Assembly: GCA_027922465.2 (NCBI GenBank)
Contig: BQMF02000067.1
Coordinates: 831,001-895,000, forward strand
From: Turritopsis dohrnii
Lineage: Eukaryota; Cnidaria; Hydrozoa; Anthoathecata; Oceaniidae
Length of the DNA stretch: 64,000 bases
Direction of reading: 5' to 3'
The position numbers were made by a program, and so were the translations under genes. The notes beneath the pieces are model-generated. The model had not been told where the DNA came from. It did no database searches and saw only the letters and a list, made by a program, of their open reading frames with translations. Numbering within the stretch: the stretch's first letter is position 1; the number at the start of each line of letters is the position of its first letter. Positions 63,360-64,000 of the stretch are shown piece after piece.

Positions 63360-64000
63360 TCTATATATTAATAGCCGATTCTCCGTCTGTCTGTTTGTTT
63401 GTTTGTAAGTCACGCAAAATGGTAGATTGAGTTGTGAGCGAAATTATTTATTTTTTTGTGTGCGACGTGAGTTCGAAGCAAATACATTGCAACCCCAATC
63501 GAACGTGACTTTTTTTGGCTGATGAAATAATAGGAATAACGTTTTGTTTTTATTATTATTGTTAGTTTTATATTCCAAGGACCACCGTTGACTTGGTTTT
63601 GAAAACAATACATCAACTAAATACAATGAAACTAACGGATTAAACATTTTGGACAAAAAGCAGCAGTGGCAGAACATGGCAGCATGTGCGGTTTGCCAGT
63701 GTATTCTAACGCTTGCCTGACTGTCTGAGACGGGCGAACTTTTTTTGGAGTAATAAAAATGTTTAAAAACCGATAGATAAAAAAAGTGTATCATGAAACA
63801 AAAATATTTTTTTGCTTTTGTCTTAATTTCTTTTAATCGATTTCTTTTAATCTATTTTAATCTGATCGAACGTTTTTTATTCACTTCATTCATTTAGCAC
63901 GTGCATTTGTTTCTCCTCCCGTGTGATCTTTTTGAGAGAAACCATTTTTTCATCTACTTCTGACAGCACCCATGGTAGAGCGCGTAAAACAAAAGGTAAT
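63360..64000 (+). mobile_element. Non-autonomous Helitron, family 1, third of array (continues beyond window)
   Basis: TCTATATATTAATAGCCGAT at 63360, immediately after the CTAG end of the previous copy. Collinear with it and with 49681-50192 up to the window edge. The 3' end is outside the window. Confidence 0.82.

Noticed and set aside
1..64000. tRNA, rRNA, riboswitch or bacterial operon features
   Set aside because: I found no cloverleaf, rRNA-like or prokaryotic signals. Introns and retroelements show the DNA to be animal.

Overview
This window is AT-rich metazoan DNA made almost entirely of transposable elements, with very little recognisable host coding sequence. GT-AG introns, several LINEs, a Ty3/Gypsy element, a BEL/Pao element, many Helitrons, and degraded ORF families that I recall as multicopy in cnidarian genomes suggest a cnidarian or another aquatic invertebrate. 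I cannot name the species.

Three retroelements look young. (1) A Ty3/Gypsy element at 2945-7647 has 174-bp LTRs with no difference seen, a 5-bp target duplication and one open 1387-codon Gag-Pol. (2) A BEL/Pao element at 53977-61747 has 247-bp LTRs with no difference seen, a 5-bp duplication, one open 2016-codon polyprotein, and tandem repeats in both non-coding ends. (3) A LINE on the minus strand (15930-20355) has both ORFs open.

Older elements fill most of the rest: a decayed autonomous Helitron (7684-12400) that meets an inverted fragment carrying a 2A-like NPGP motif; a BEN-like pseudogene (14277-15740); a RING-containing exon resembling RAG1 N-terminal regions (22975-23606); an integrase/OTU transposon with inverted ends (25501-28817); and pieces of pogo-like, TNP2-like, piggyBac, Penelope, SWIM/YqaJ and LINE elements. 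A transposase-like gene of an uncharacterised family (50983-53644) contains a nearly perfect in-frame 87-codon duplication.

The most interesting host-like locus is 28879-31931. It has a short first exon and ten very small exons of 15-51 nt. Each of the ten is a multiple of three, all share one intron phase, and they are separated by introns of about 70-190 bp. They lead to a larger hAT-like exon that is frameshifted and cut by a LINE. A 1027-bp terminal-inverted-repeat element with a 6-bp duplication sits in one intron, and the integrase element ends 61 bp upstream of the start codon. Another spliced gene, product unknown, lies at 39323-40202.

Non-autonomous Helitrons (A|TC starts, hairpin plus CTAG-like ends, A|T insertion sites) occur at 1-2.5 kb, 25.7 kb, 35.5-37.5 kb, 44-46.8 kb, 49.7 kb and 61.8-64 kb. 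At four places two copies abut head to tail with no spacer, and several copies are mosaics that share an inner 3' module but have different tips. A 415-bp foldback element (38054-38468) and a 22-bp perfect inverted repeat (37854-37963) are further structural features.
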